From Bacillota bacterium (lineage in GTDB: Bacteria > Bacillota > Negativicutes > Sporomusales > UBA7701): DNA of 5,235 nt. The notes beneath the pieces are model-generated. The model was not told where the DNA came from. It did not search any database and saw nothing but the letters and a program-made list of their open reading frames with translations. The DNA is taken from NCBI GenBank assembly GCA_023415075.1, contig JAEZLU010000326.1, positions 1 to 5,235 on the forward strand. The letters run 5' to 3'. Made by a program: the position numbers and the translations under genes. Positions 1-5,235 of this stretch are shown here, in pieces. Numbering within the stretch: position 1 is the stretch's first letter; the number at the start of each line of letters is the position of its first letter.

Positions 1-30
1 GCTAATCAATACAGTACAGAAAACATAATA

Positions 31-108
31 ATTGGCAAACTTATCGAAAGGTAAGGACGCAAAGCCTTGGGTCTAAGGACAGCTGTCGATGACTGCCAGG
101 TTGCCGAT
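31..108 (+). promoter_or_regulatory. c-di-GMP-I (GEMM-I) riboswitch aptamer
   Basis: This leader RNA should bind cyclic di-GMP and control the WG-repeat gene downstream. Conserved GEMM-I blocks are visible in order: GGCAAAC (34-40), a P2 stem 40-45/50-55 capped by a GAAA tetraloop (46-49), GGACGCAAAGCC (55-66), and GGTTGCC (99-105). P1 forms from 34-38 with 101-105 and extends with weaker pairs to 31/108. P3 can form from 65-73 with 91-100. It includes TCTAAG (72-77) opposite GATGA (88-92), which resembles the 11-nt receptor that docks the GNRA loop. The family position that reads the ligand, the G just before CAAAC (G35 here), is G. This fits c-di-GMP rather than the cGAMP-sensing variants that carry A, as far as I can align it by eye. 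The promoter is probably left of the window, since the CATAAT at 24-29 would start transcription inside P1. Confidence 0.9.
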
Positions 109-132
109 TCAAAAGTTGAATTGCAATGAATT

Positions 133-164
133 AGCACCGGGCTGTTTATGGCCCGGTGCTTTTT
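133..164 (+). terminator. Intrinsic terminator, likely riboswitch expression platform
   Basis: A perfect 10-bp stem (133-142 with 151-160, GC-rich core) has an 8-nt loop and runs into T160-T164. It lies 25 nt after the aptamer and about 90 nt before the WG gene, the usual place for a transcription-terminating expression platform. I see no clear antiterminator that pairs with the 5' arm, so whether c-di-GMP turns the gene on or off cannot be read from the sequence. Confidence 0.85.
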
Positions 165-171
165 CCTTCGC

Positions 172-193
172 GATGCTTTTCCGTCGAAGCATC
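172..193 (+). other. Small leader hairpin between terminator and ribosome binding site
   Basis: A perfect 7-bp inverted repeat (GATGCTT 172-178 with AAGCATC 187-193) encloses an 8-nt loop. No T-tract follows, so it is not a terminator. A competing short stem, CTTCG 166-170 with CGAAG 185-189, overlaps it. It may stabilise the 5' end of read-through mRNA, but its role is unknown. The ribosome binding site AAGGAG of the WG gene is at 234-239. Confidence 0.4.
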
Positions 194-251
194 ATGGCAA
201 AAATGCTAGTGTCGTTAAAGTCAATCAATAAACAAGGAGTGAACTGTCAGA

Positions 252-1946
252 ATGAAGGTTACAAGATGGACTCAGATTTTTGTATGGGTGAGCATGATAA
301 CCTGCGTGTTTTTCTTGGGGATGTCCCCTGCTGGGGCAGCCGAACTGGCGGAAAACAGAGGAACCGATCAGGTAATTGTGCAGCCTGTGATACCGGGAGA
401 GTCAACCCCGGATAAACGGATAGATCAAGACATCGTGTTAGCGGCAGTAAAGCTAAATGGAAACTGGGGCTTTATTAATCTGCAAGGGCAATTTATAATC
501 CCTGCTGAATGTAAAGAAATCAGAGCTTTCCAAGAAGGCTTGATAGCCGTAAAGAAGGAATCTGGTTGGGGATTTTATAACAAAATAGGCCACCTGGTTA
601 TTCCAAGCAAATTTGATGAGGTCGGGGATTCCAAGGATGGTTTTGTAAAAGTAAAGTATAAGGGTAAGTGGGGATATTACGATACGCAGGGGAAAGTCGT
701 CGTCCCGATAGAGTATGATAATGTAGCGGGTATAAGCGAAAATATAGCCCTTGTTAAAAACGAGAATAAATGGGGCTACTATCAAGTAAGGGAAAAGCTG
801 TTAATTCCGATCGGATACAAGGATGCAGGTTTGTTTGCCGAAGGGCTGGCGCCCGTAAAGAGTGATGGTAAATGGGGTTATATAAACGTTGCCGGCAAAG
901 TAATAATACCATTTCAATTTGAAAATGCTTTGAAATTCAGTGAAGGACTGGCTGCCGTCAAACGAGATGGAAAATACGGGTTTGTCGACAGAGCTGGCAA
1001 GATTGTCATTCAAGAGAGGTTTACTGAAGTCAACGGCGGATTTCAGGAAGGCTTTGCCATGGTAAAGACTGAAAAAAACTGGGGTTATATTGACCGGAGT
1101 GGCACTTTAATAGCCGCTGGATATGACAATGTGTTTCCCTTTAAGAATGGATTGGCGGAAACCAGAGTTGTAAGAAGGTCATTTTCACTTTTTGACGCCT
1201 CGATGGTACTGTTAGGGGCTTCTGCCGGGGTGGTGGACATCCGTAGCGATTACCTTTTGCCGGAAAATACAAAACGTGGCTATATTGACGGCGCCGGAAA
1301 AGAAATTATACCGACAAAAAATGATTTTACCGGAGTATTCCGCAATGGACTGACTGTTGTGCAGGTAAAAGGTAAGTGGGGAGCGGTTGACAAGACCGGC
1401 GCTTTTGTGGTGCCGGCTCAATATGACATGGTGTCGCCCTTCCGAAACGGTTTTGCCCAAGTGAAAAAAGATGAGAAATGGGGATTTGTCGATAGGACGG
1501 GCAAATTTTTGACTACGCTAAAATTTGATGAAGCATCGAGTGTTGGCGAGGATGGTTTGGCCGCGGTTCGCCTAGGCGAAATATGGGGTTTTATCAATAC
1601 GGAAGGGAAAACGGCCATAGCGTTCCGCTATGATGAAGTAGGATTTCCCCAGAAGAAAGAGCTAGAAGAAAAACTCGGGTTCTTCTGCGGCTTCGCCAAG
1701 GTAAGAATTAATGATAAATGGGGGGTAATCGATACCGCTGGGAAATTGGTCGTGCCGGCGGAGTATAATAGTTCTTCGGATCTTATGGGGGGGTCATTCG
1801 GTTTATTAGCGGTAAAAAAGAGCGGCAAATGGGGGTTTATGGACACGACAGGTAAGATGGTCATTGCCCCGCAGTTCAACGAAGTAGGAGTTTTCAGGGA
1901 TCAAGCAATGCTTGATAGAGAATTGAGTTATTACATTAACCGGTAA
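252..1946 (+). CDS. Secreted WG-repeat protein under c-di-GMP riboswitch control
   Basis: The product is a 564-residue exported protein built almost entirely of WG repeats (WG_beta_rep type), a beta-rich fold whose function is mostly unknown. The start ATG follows AAGGAG at 234-239 with a 12-nt gap. Residues 1-30 form a signal peptide: a basic N-terminus (K2, R5), a hydrophobic core about 8-23, and a likely signal peptidase I site after AGA-A near residue 30. Residues 31-61 are a polar linker. Thirteen repeats of about 34 residues follow, each with the pattern WG[FYV][IVY]-D/N-xxGK-hhIP-x(n)-FxEGLAxVK. The repeat anchors are W72, W106, W140, W174, W208, Y242, W277, R342, W376, W410, W445, W490 and W527. 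Spacing is 34-35 except for an extra ~31 residues between repeats 7 and 8 and ~11 between 11 and 12. There is no anchor motif (LPXTG, SLH) and no catalytic signature. Placement behind a c-di-GMP switch suggests a cell-surface or matrix role, which is inference. Its DNA is more AT-rich than the thi genes downstream. Confidence 0.9.
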   Translation: MKVTRWTQIFVWVSMITCVFFLGMSPAGAAELAENRGTDQVIVQPVIPGESTPDKRIDQDIVLAAVKLNGNWGFINLQGQFIIPAECKEIRAFQEGLIAVKKESGWGFYNKIGHLVIPSKFDEVGDSKDGFVKVKYKGKWGYYDTQGKVVVPIEYDNVAGISENIALVKNENKWGYYQVREKLLIPIGYKDAGLFAEGLAPVKSDGKWGYINVAGKVIIPFQFENALKFSEGLAAVKRDGKYGFVDRAGKIVIQERFTEVNGGFQEGFAMVKTEKNWGYIDRSGTLIAAGYDNVFPFKNGLAETRVVRRSFSLFDASMVLLGASAGVVDIRSDYLLPENTKRGYIDGAGKEIIPTKNDFTGVFRNGLTVVQVKGKWGAVDKTGAFVVPAQYDMVSPFRNGFAQVKKDEKWGFVDRTGKFLTTLKFDEASSVGEDGLAAVRLGEIWGFINTEGKTAIAFRYDEVGFPQKKELEEKLGFFCGFAKVRINDKWGVIDTAGKLVVPAEYNSSSDLMGGSFGLLAVKKSGKWGFMDTTGKMVIAPQFNEVGVFRDQAMLDRELSYYINR

Positions 1947-2001
1947 AAGGAATACAAGGGGCCGGTCCCATCTCCTCCGTTCCCTTTTCCGCCGCATAAA
2001 C

Positions 2002-2037
2002 GCACGTTCGGTTATTGCTTTGCCGCGGCGAACGTGC
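2002..2037. repeat. 9-bp perfect inverted repeat around the thi promoter (possible operator)
   Basis: GCACGTTCG (2002-2010) and its exact reverse complement CGAACGTGC (2029-2037) are separated by 18 nt. The left arm ends 4 nt before the -35 hexamer and the right arm abuts the -10 hexamer, so a protein bound to both would cover the core promoter. The spacer contains a second palindrome, GCCGCGGC (2022-2029). As RNA it could also fold as a hairpin at the end of WG-gene read-through, but no T-tract follows, so a simple terminator is less likely. Confidence 0.55.
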
Positions 2038-2043
2038 TATACT
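2015..2043 (+). promoter_or_regulatory. Sigma-A-type promoter of the thi operon
   Basis: The -35 element is TTGCTT (2015-2020) and the -10 element is TATACT (2038-2043), with an ideal 17-bp spacer and an extended -10 TG at 2035-2036. The predicted transcription start is in the A-rich stretch around 2049-2052. The -35 matches the consensus at only three positions, all in the important TTG, while the -10 matches five of six. It is the only good promoter I see before thiS. Confidence 0.65.
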
Positions 2044-2061
2044 GAAAAAAATTGAAAAATG

Positions 2062-2122
2062 AGCACAAAATGGGGGGCACCACCGAAAGGGTGCCAACAG
2101 CCATTTTGTGCTTTTTGTTTTT
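2062..2122 (+). terminator. Terminator-like hairpin / attenuator in the thi leader
   Basis: A perfect 12-bp outer stem pairs 2062-2073 with 2101-2112. Inside it is a 6-bp GC-rich stem (GGCACC 2076-2081 with GGTGCC 2090-2095); an alternative register ends in a GAAA tetraloop (2085-2088). The two stems are joined by an asymmetric internal loop (2074-2075 and 2096-2100). The tail is T5-G-T5 (2112-2122). The structure begins only about 12 nt after the predicted start of transcription and ends about 20 nt before the thiS start codon. It could be an attenuator, could end a short RNA of about 70 nt, or could terminate read-through from the WG gene. The reverse strand also has a T-rich tail after the stem, so it may act in both directions. 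The sensor, if any, is not evident. Confidence 0.65.
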
Positions 2123-2143
2123 GTGGGCAGAGGGGGTGAAACG

Positions 2144-2338
2144 GTGAAGGTTAACGGCCAGAAGGTGCCGCTGGGGCAGGAGCAGACTTTATCGGCGTTC
2201 CTGACAGCCCAGCAGTACGATTGCCGGACGATCGCCGTCGAGCGCAACGGGGCGATCGTTCCCAAGGCGGAGTACGAAAATATCAGGCTTGCGGATGGTG
2301 ATACGCTCGAAATCGTCCGCTTCGTGGGCGGTGGCTGA
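2144..2338 (+). CDS. thiS: Sulfur carrier protein ThiS
   Basis: ThiS is the small beta-grasp (ubiquitin-like) protein whose C-terminal glycine is adenylated by ThiF and converted to a thiocarboxylate. It donates the sulfur of the thiamine thiazole ring to ThiG in the cytoplasm. The 64-residue product matches the family length. It begins with the typical xKVNG strand, has the RNGxxVPKxEY segment (about 35-45) and LADGDTLEIVRFVGGG, ending in the required Gly-Gly (here GGG). I chose GTG at 2144 because AGGGGGTGA (2131-2139) lies just upstream at good spacing. An in-frame GTG at 2108 would fall inside the leader hairpin and add 12 non-family residues. It is the first gene of the operon; thiF starts 3 nt after its stop. 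Confidence 0.93.
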   Translation: MKVNGQKVPLGQEQTLSAFLTAQQYDCRTIAVERNGAIVPKAEYENIRLADGDTLEIVRFVGGG

Positions 2339-2341
2339 GGG

Positions 2342-3145
2342 ATGCGGGTGGAAGTTAACGGCAGGCTGCGGACGCTCGCCTGTAGCACCGCTTTTGCGGC
2401 CAGGGCTCTCCTCGGCCGCGACAGCGACATCGTCATTCTAAACGGCTTCCAGCTCGACCGCGACTGCCCGCTGGCGGAAAATGACCTCCTGACGCTCATC
2501 CCCCAAGGCGCTATGCCCGGGCCGGACGAACTGGAGAGCATGATGATGGCCCGCCACACCCCGGCCGTACATAAGAAGCTCAAACAGGGCCGGGTGGCCA
2601 TCGCCGGCCTGGGGGGCCTCGGCTCCAATATTGCCGTCATGCTTGCCAGGATCGGCGTCGGCCGGCTGCTGCTGGTCGATTTCGACACCGTCGAGCCCAG
2701 CAATCTCAACCGGCAGAGCTACTACATCCGCCACCTCGGGCTGCCGAAAACGCTGGCGCTGCAAAGCCAGCTGGCGGAAATCAACCCGTTTATCACGGTC
2801 GAAACCCGCACGGTGCGGGTGGAAGCGGAAAACGTAGCCGAGCTGTTCGCCGGCTGTCAAATACTCTGTGAGGCCTTCGACAAGCCGGAGGCCAAGGCCA
2901 TGCTGATAAATACGGCCCTTCAAAAGCTGCCGGCCGTTAAAATTGTCGCCGCCTCCGGGATGGCCGGGTTTGCCAGTTCCAACCTGATCCGGACGACCCA
3001 CCCCCTGACGCGGCTGTACGTGTGCGGCGACCTGGAAACCGGCGCCGCCATCGGCACCGGGCTGATGGCGCCCAGGGTGCAGATTTGCGCCGGCCATCAG
3101 GCCAACATGATTTTGCGGCTGTTAGTGGGCCGGGAAGACATATGA
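2342..3145 (+). CDS. thiF: ThiS adenylyltransferase ThiF with N-terminal ThiS-like domain
   Basis: This E1-like enzyme uses ATP to adenylate the C-terminus of ThiS, the activating step before sulfur transfer. Residues 1 to about 58 form a separate beta-grasp domain resembling ThiS (RVEVNGRL near the start, VILNGFQLDRDCPLAENDLLTLIPQG at 31-56), but it lacks a terminal Gly-Gly tail. Residues about 65-267 are the Rossmann-like ThiF/MoeB core. It has the nucleotide-binding GLGGLGSN (89-96), DFDTVEPSNLNRQ (113-125), and K136 in GLPK. D180 in EAFDKPEAK matches the metal/ATP aspartate of MoeB. D113 and R124 align with MoeB D62 and R73. The two CxxC zinc-binding pairs of MoeB and E. coli ThiF are absent; the cysteines are C42, C172, C176, C228 and C249. 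This fits the shorter clostridial family-2 ThiF. The stop TGA (3143-3145) overlaps an ATG, but thiG probably starts at 3160. Confidence 0.9.
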   Translation: MRVEVNGRLRTLACSTAFAARALLGRDSDIVILNGFQLDRDCPLAENDLLTLIPQGAMPGPDELESMMMARHTPAVHKKLKQGRVAIAGLGGLGSNIAVMLARIGVGRLLLVDFDTVEPSNLNRQSYYIRHLGLPKTLALQSQLAEINPFITVETRTVRVEAENVAELFAGCQILCEAFDKPEAKAMLINTALQKLPAVKIVAASGMAGFASSNLIRTTHPLTRLYVCGDLETGAAIGTGLMAPRVQICAGHQANMILRLLVGREDI

Positions 3146-3159
3146 GGAAGGTGAGCGAA

Positions 3160-3927
3160 ATGAACGATCGGCTGGTTATCGGCGGCCATGAGTTTCAGTC
3201 CCGCCTGATATTGGGATCAGGCAAGTTTTCTCTCGAAATGACCCGGAAAGTGATAGAGCACGGTGGCGTGGAAATGATCACCCTCGCCCTGCGCCGGGCC
3301 AATGCCGGCGGCCAGGAGAACATCCTGGAGTACATCCCCAGAGGCATCACCCTCCTGCCCAACACCTCCGGCGCCCGCAGCGCCGACGAGGCCGTGCGGA
3401 TCGCCCGCCTGGCCAGGGAAATCGGCTGTGGCGACTTTATCAAGCTCGAAGTCATCCAAGATTCCAAATACCTGCTGCCGGACAACTACGAAACCGTCAG
3501 GGCCACTGAGATCCTCGCCAAAGAAGGCTTCATCGTCATGCCTTACATGTATCCCGACCTGAACGTGGCCCGGGCCCTGGCCGCCGCCGGGGCGGCCTCG
3601 GTCATGCCCCTCGGGGCGCCGATCGGCAGCAACAAGGGCCTGTGCACCAAAGAGTTCATCCGCATTCTCGTCGAGGAAATCGACCTGCCGATCATCGTCG
3701 ACGCCGGCATCGGCCGGCCGTCGCAGGCCTGCGAGGCTATGGAGATGGGCGTCGACGCGGTTATGTGCAATACGGCCATCGCCACCGCCGGCGATATCGC
3801 CATAATGGCGCGGGCCTTCAAACAGGCGGTCGAGGCCGGCCGGGCGGCCTACCTGGGCGGCCTGGGCCGCGTGCTCGACGGCCGGGCCGAGGCGTCCAGC
3901 CCGCTAACCGGCTTTCTGGAGGGGTGA
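3160..3927 (+). CDS. thiG: Thiazole synthase ThiG
   Basis: ThiG forms the thiazole phosphate ring of thiamine from 1-deoxy-D-xylulose 5-phosphate, dehydroglycine and ThiS thiocarboxylate. The 255-residue product is full length for the family and a (beta/alpha)8 barrel. Visible hallmarks are LVIGGHEFQSRLILGSGK at the start, LPNTSG (66-71), the Schiff-base lysine K95 in FIKLEV, PLGAPIGSNKG (150-160) and VDAGIGRPSQA (180-190) of the phosphate site, and CNTAIA (203-208). I chose ATG 3160 because AGGAAGGTGA (3145-3154) precedes it at good spacing and the protein then begins as ThiG proteins do. ATG 3142, overlapping the thiF stop, is in frame but poorly placed. Its stop codon overlaps the thiH start (TGATG), which suggests translational coupling and a ThiG-ThiH partnership, as known for the family. 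Confidence 0.96.
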   Translation: MNDRLVIGGHEFQSRLILGSGKFSLEMTRKVIEHGGVEMITLALRRANAGGQENILEYIPRGITLLPNTSGARSADEAVRIARLAREIGCGDFIKLEVIQDSKYLLPDNYETVRATEILAKEGFIVMPYMYPDLNVARALAAAGAASVMPLGAPIGSNKGLCTKEFIRILVEEIDLPIIVDAGIGRPSQACEAMEMGVDAVMCNTAIATAGDIAIMARAFKQAVEAGRAAYLGGLGRVLDGRAEASSPLTGFLEG

Positions 3928-5084
3928 TGAGCATGACCGGCCGGGAAAATCATCTGGCGTACCGCGACGGGATGGAAGCCATCGACTCCGACCTCCTGGA
4001 AAAGGTCGTCGGCCTGATGGCGGCGTATGACTATCGGCGCTACACGGGCGAGGACGTAAAGCGGGCGCTGGGCAAGGAGCGGCTTTCGGTGGAAGACTAC
4101 GGGGCGGTCCTGTCGCCGGCGGCCGCCGGTTACCTGGAGGAAATGGCCGCCAGGGCCACCGCCGAGACCCGCAGGCATTTCGGCAACTCCGTCCAGCTGT
4201 TCACGCCGCTTTACATAGCCAACTACTGCGAAAATGACTGCGTTTACTGCGGCTTCAACTGCCGCAACCAGATCAGGCGGGGCAAGCTGTCGCCGGCGGA
4301 AATCGAGGCCGAACTGAAGGCGATAGCGGCCACCGGGCTGCGGGAGATTCTCCTGCTCACCGGCGAATCCCGTCGCCAGTCCGGGGTCGAATATATCGGC
4401 GAGGCCGTCAAACTGGCGGCCCGCTACTTCTCGACCGTCGGCATCGAGATATATCCCCTGAACACCGACGAATATGCCTACCTGCACGAATGCGGCACCG
4501 ACTTCGTCTGTGTCTATCAGGAGACCTACAACCCCGACAAATACGAACAGGTGCACCTGCGGGGACCTAAACGGATCTACCCCTACCGCTTCCATGCCCA
4601 GGAACGGGCCTTGCGGGGCGGGATGCGGGGCGTCGCCTTCGGGGCCCTGCTGGGGCTGGGCGACTTCAGGCGGGACGTCTTCGCCGTCGGCCTCCACGCC
4701 TATTTCCTGCAGCAGAAATACCCCCATGCCGAGATCTCCTTCTCGGTACCCCGCCTGCGGCCCTACATCAACAACGCTATGAGCAGCGCCAACGACGTCC
4801 ATGAACGGCAACTGCTGCAGGTCATGCTGGCTTACCGCCTGTTCATGCCCTTTGCCGGCATCACCATTTCCACCCGCGAGCGGGCCGGCTTCCGCGACCA
4901 CGTCATCGGCATGGCGGCCACCAAAATCTCCGCCGGGGTCAGCGTCGGCGTCGGCGGCCGGAGCGGCGATGAAAAGGGCGACGAGCAGTTCGAGATCGCC
5001 GATCCCCGCAGCGTGGCCCAGATCCACCGGATGATTCTCAGCCGGGGCCTGCAGCCGGTTTACACCGACTATGTGAGAGTGTAG
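3927..5084 (+). CDS. thiH: 2-iminoacetate synthase ThiH (radical SAM tyrosine lyase)
   Basis: ThiH cleaves tyrosine with S-adenosylmethionine to give dehydroglycine (2-iminoacetate) and p-cresol, supplying the C2-N unit of the thiazole to ThiG. This is the oxygen-independent alternative to ThiO. The 385-residue product has the radical-SAM cluster motif CxxxCxxC at C101, C105 and C108 (NYCENDCVYCGF), LTGES (144-148), YQETY (197-201) and SVPRLRP (273-279). A ThiH-type C-terminus has TKISAGVSVGVGG followed by QFEIADPRS. No cysteines occur after the core, so the extra C-terminal cluster site of the relative HydG is missing, which favours ThiH. GGAGG at 3918-3922 serves either ATG 3927 (4-nt gap, TGATG overlap with thiG) or ATG 3933 (10-nt gap, two residues shorter). 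The choice between them is uncertain. Confidence 0.95.
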   Translation: MSMTGRENHLAYRDGMEAIDSDLLEKVVGLMAAYDYRRYTGEDVKRALGKERLSVEDYGAVLSPAAAGYLEEMAARATAETRRHFGNSVQLFTPLYIANYCENDCVYCGFNCRNQIRRGKLSPAEIEAELKAIAATGLREILLLTGESRRQSGVEYIGEAVKLAARYFSTVGIEIYPLNTDEYAYLHECGTDFVCVYQETYNPDKYEQVHLRGPKRIYPYRFHAQERALRGGMRGVAFGALLGLGDFRRDVFAVGLHAYFLQQKYPHAEISFSVPRLRPYINNAMSSANDVHERQLLQVMLAYRLFMPFAGITISTRERAGFRDHVIGMAATKISAGVSVGVGGRSGDEKGDEQFEIADPRSVAQIHRMILSRGLQPVYTDYVRV

Positions 5085-5089
5085 GGCCT

Positions 5090-5235
5090 ATGCTCATCTG
5101 TGTGACCAACCACCGGCTCTGCCGGGGCGATTTTCTCCAGCGCATCCGCCGGCTGGCCGAGGCCGGGCCCCATGCCATCATGCTGCGGGAAAAGGACCTC
5201 GCCCCGCCGGCGTATGAAGAACTGGCCCGCCGGGT
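5090..5235 (+). CDS. thiE: ThiE/TenI-family protein, 5' part only (thiamine phosphate synthase or thiazole tautomerase)
   Basis: Forty-eight codons are present before the window edge. The start MLICVTNHRLC and the segment MLREKDL (31-37) are typical of the ThiE/TenI TIM-barrel family. ThiE joins thiazole phosphate to the pyrimidine diphosphate; TenI aromatises the thiazole made by ThiG. Canonical ThiE usually has QxREK at this point, with Gln touching the substrate. Here the Gln position is Met31, closer to TenI or divergent ThiE, so the symbol is tentative. The ATG starts 5 nt after the thiH stop. The only nearby ribosome-binding-like sequence, AGGG at 5083-5086, is weak and close, so coupling to thiH translation is likely. 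Confidence 0.75.
   Translation, partial: MLICVTNHRLCRGDFLQRIRRLAEAGPHAIMLREKDLAPPAYEELARR

Noticed and set aside
24..29. CATAAT as a -10 box for the riboswitch transcript
   Set aside because: Transcription would start near 36, inside the P1 stem of the aptamer, and only weak -35 sequence (1-6) is available. The promoter is more likely left of the window.
89..415. Plus-strand 108-codon frame crossing the leader
   Set aside because: It runs through the riboswitch 3' end, the terminator and into the WG gene in another frame, has no ribosome binding site, and its composition is not protein-like.
1939..1969. Possible terminator just after the WG gene (ACCGG 1939-1943 with CCGGT 1962-1966, and GGG 1958-1960 with CCC 1967-1969)
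   Set aside because: Stems are only 3-5 bp, one has a long loop and overlaps the stop codon, and no T-tract follows.
1936..2709. Long minus-strand open frame antisense to thiS and thiF
   Set aside because: It lies opposite two clearly recognised genes, has a low-complexity Ser/Pro/Arg composition typical of a GC-rich shadow frame, and no family resemblance.
3849..5027. 392-codon minus-strand open frame opposite thiH
   Set aside because: thiH on the plus strand is unmistakable. The antisense translation is Gly/Ala/Val/Asp-rich with no recognisable motif, as expected from third-position GC bias.
3927..5084. HydG (hydrogenase maturase) instead of ThiH
   Set aside because: The protein is about 385 residues and has no C-terminal cysteine cluster, and it sits between thiG and a thiE/tenI gene.

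Overview
The window reads as part of the chromosome of an anaerobic bacterium of the Firmicutes type. Three things point there: strong GGAGG-like ribosome binding sites, a clostridial-style thiS-thiF-thiG-thiH gene order that uses the radical-SAM tyrosine lyase ThiH rather than the oxygen-dependent glycine oxidase ThiO, and a c-di-GMP-I riboswitch. A fairly GC-rich member of the Negativicutes (Sporomusa-like) is my best guess. That placement is inferred from gene style, not from any marker gene.

The left part (1-251) is a 5' leader. A GEMM-I/c-di-GMP-I aptamer (about 31-108) is followed by a strong intrinsic terminator (133-164), a smaller hairpin (172-193) and a ribosome binding site. It precedes a 564-residue secreted protein (252-1946) made of about 13 WG repeats behind a signal peptide. 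c-di-GMP therefore appears to gate transcription of an exported or surface protein of unknown role.

The spacer 1947-2143 has no convincing gene. It holds a 9-bp perfect inverted repeat (2002-2037) surrounding a good sigma-A-type promoter (TTGCTT-17-TATACT with extended -10 TG). Almost immediately downstream is a long terminator-like hairpin with T-rich tail (2062-2122). No TPP riboswitch is visible here, although the genes that follow are for thiamine synthesis.

From 2144 to the right edge, five tightly packed plus-strand genes form a thiazole-branch operon. ThiS is the sulfur carrier. ThiF adenylates and loads ThiS, and carries its own ThiS-like N-terminal domain. ThiG is the thiazole synthase. 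ThiH makes dehydroglycine from tyrosine. The fifth gene is a ThiE/TenI-family protein cut off by the window edge. ThiS thiocarboxylate, dehydroglycine and deoxyxylulose phosphate would be combined by ThiG, and a ThiE/TenI protein would aromatise the product or couple it to the pyrimidine half.

The WG gene is clearly more AT-rich than the thi operon (22 of 60 G+C in 601-660 against 40 of 60 in 3661-3720, counted by hand), so the two halves differ in composition as well as function.
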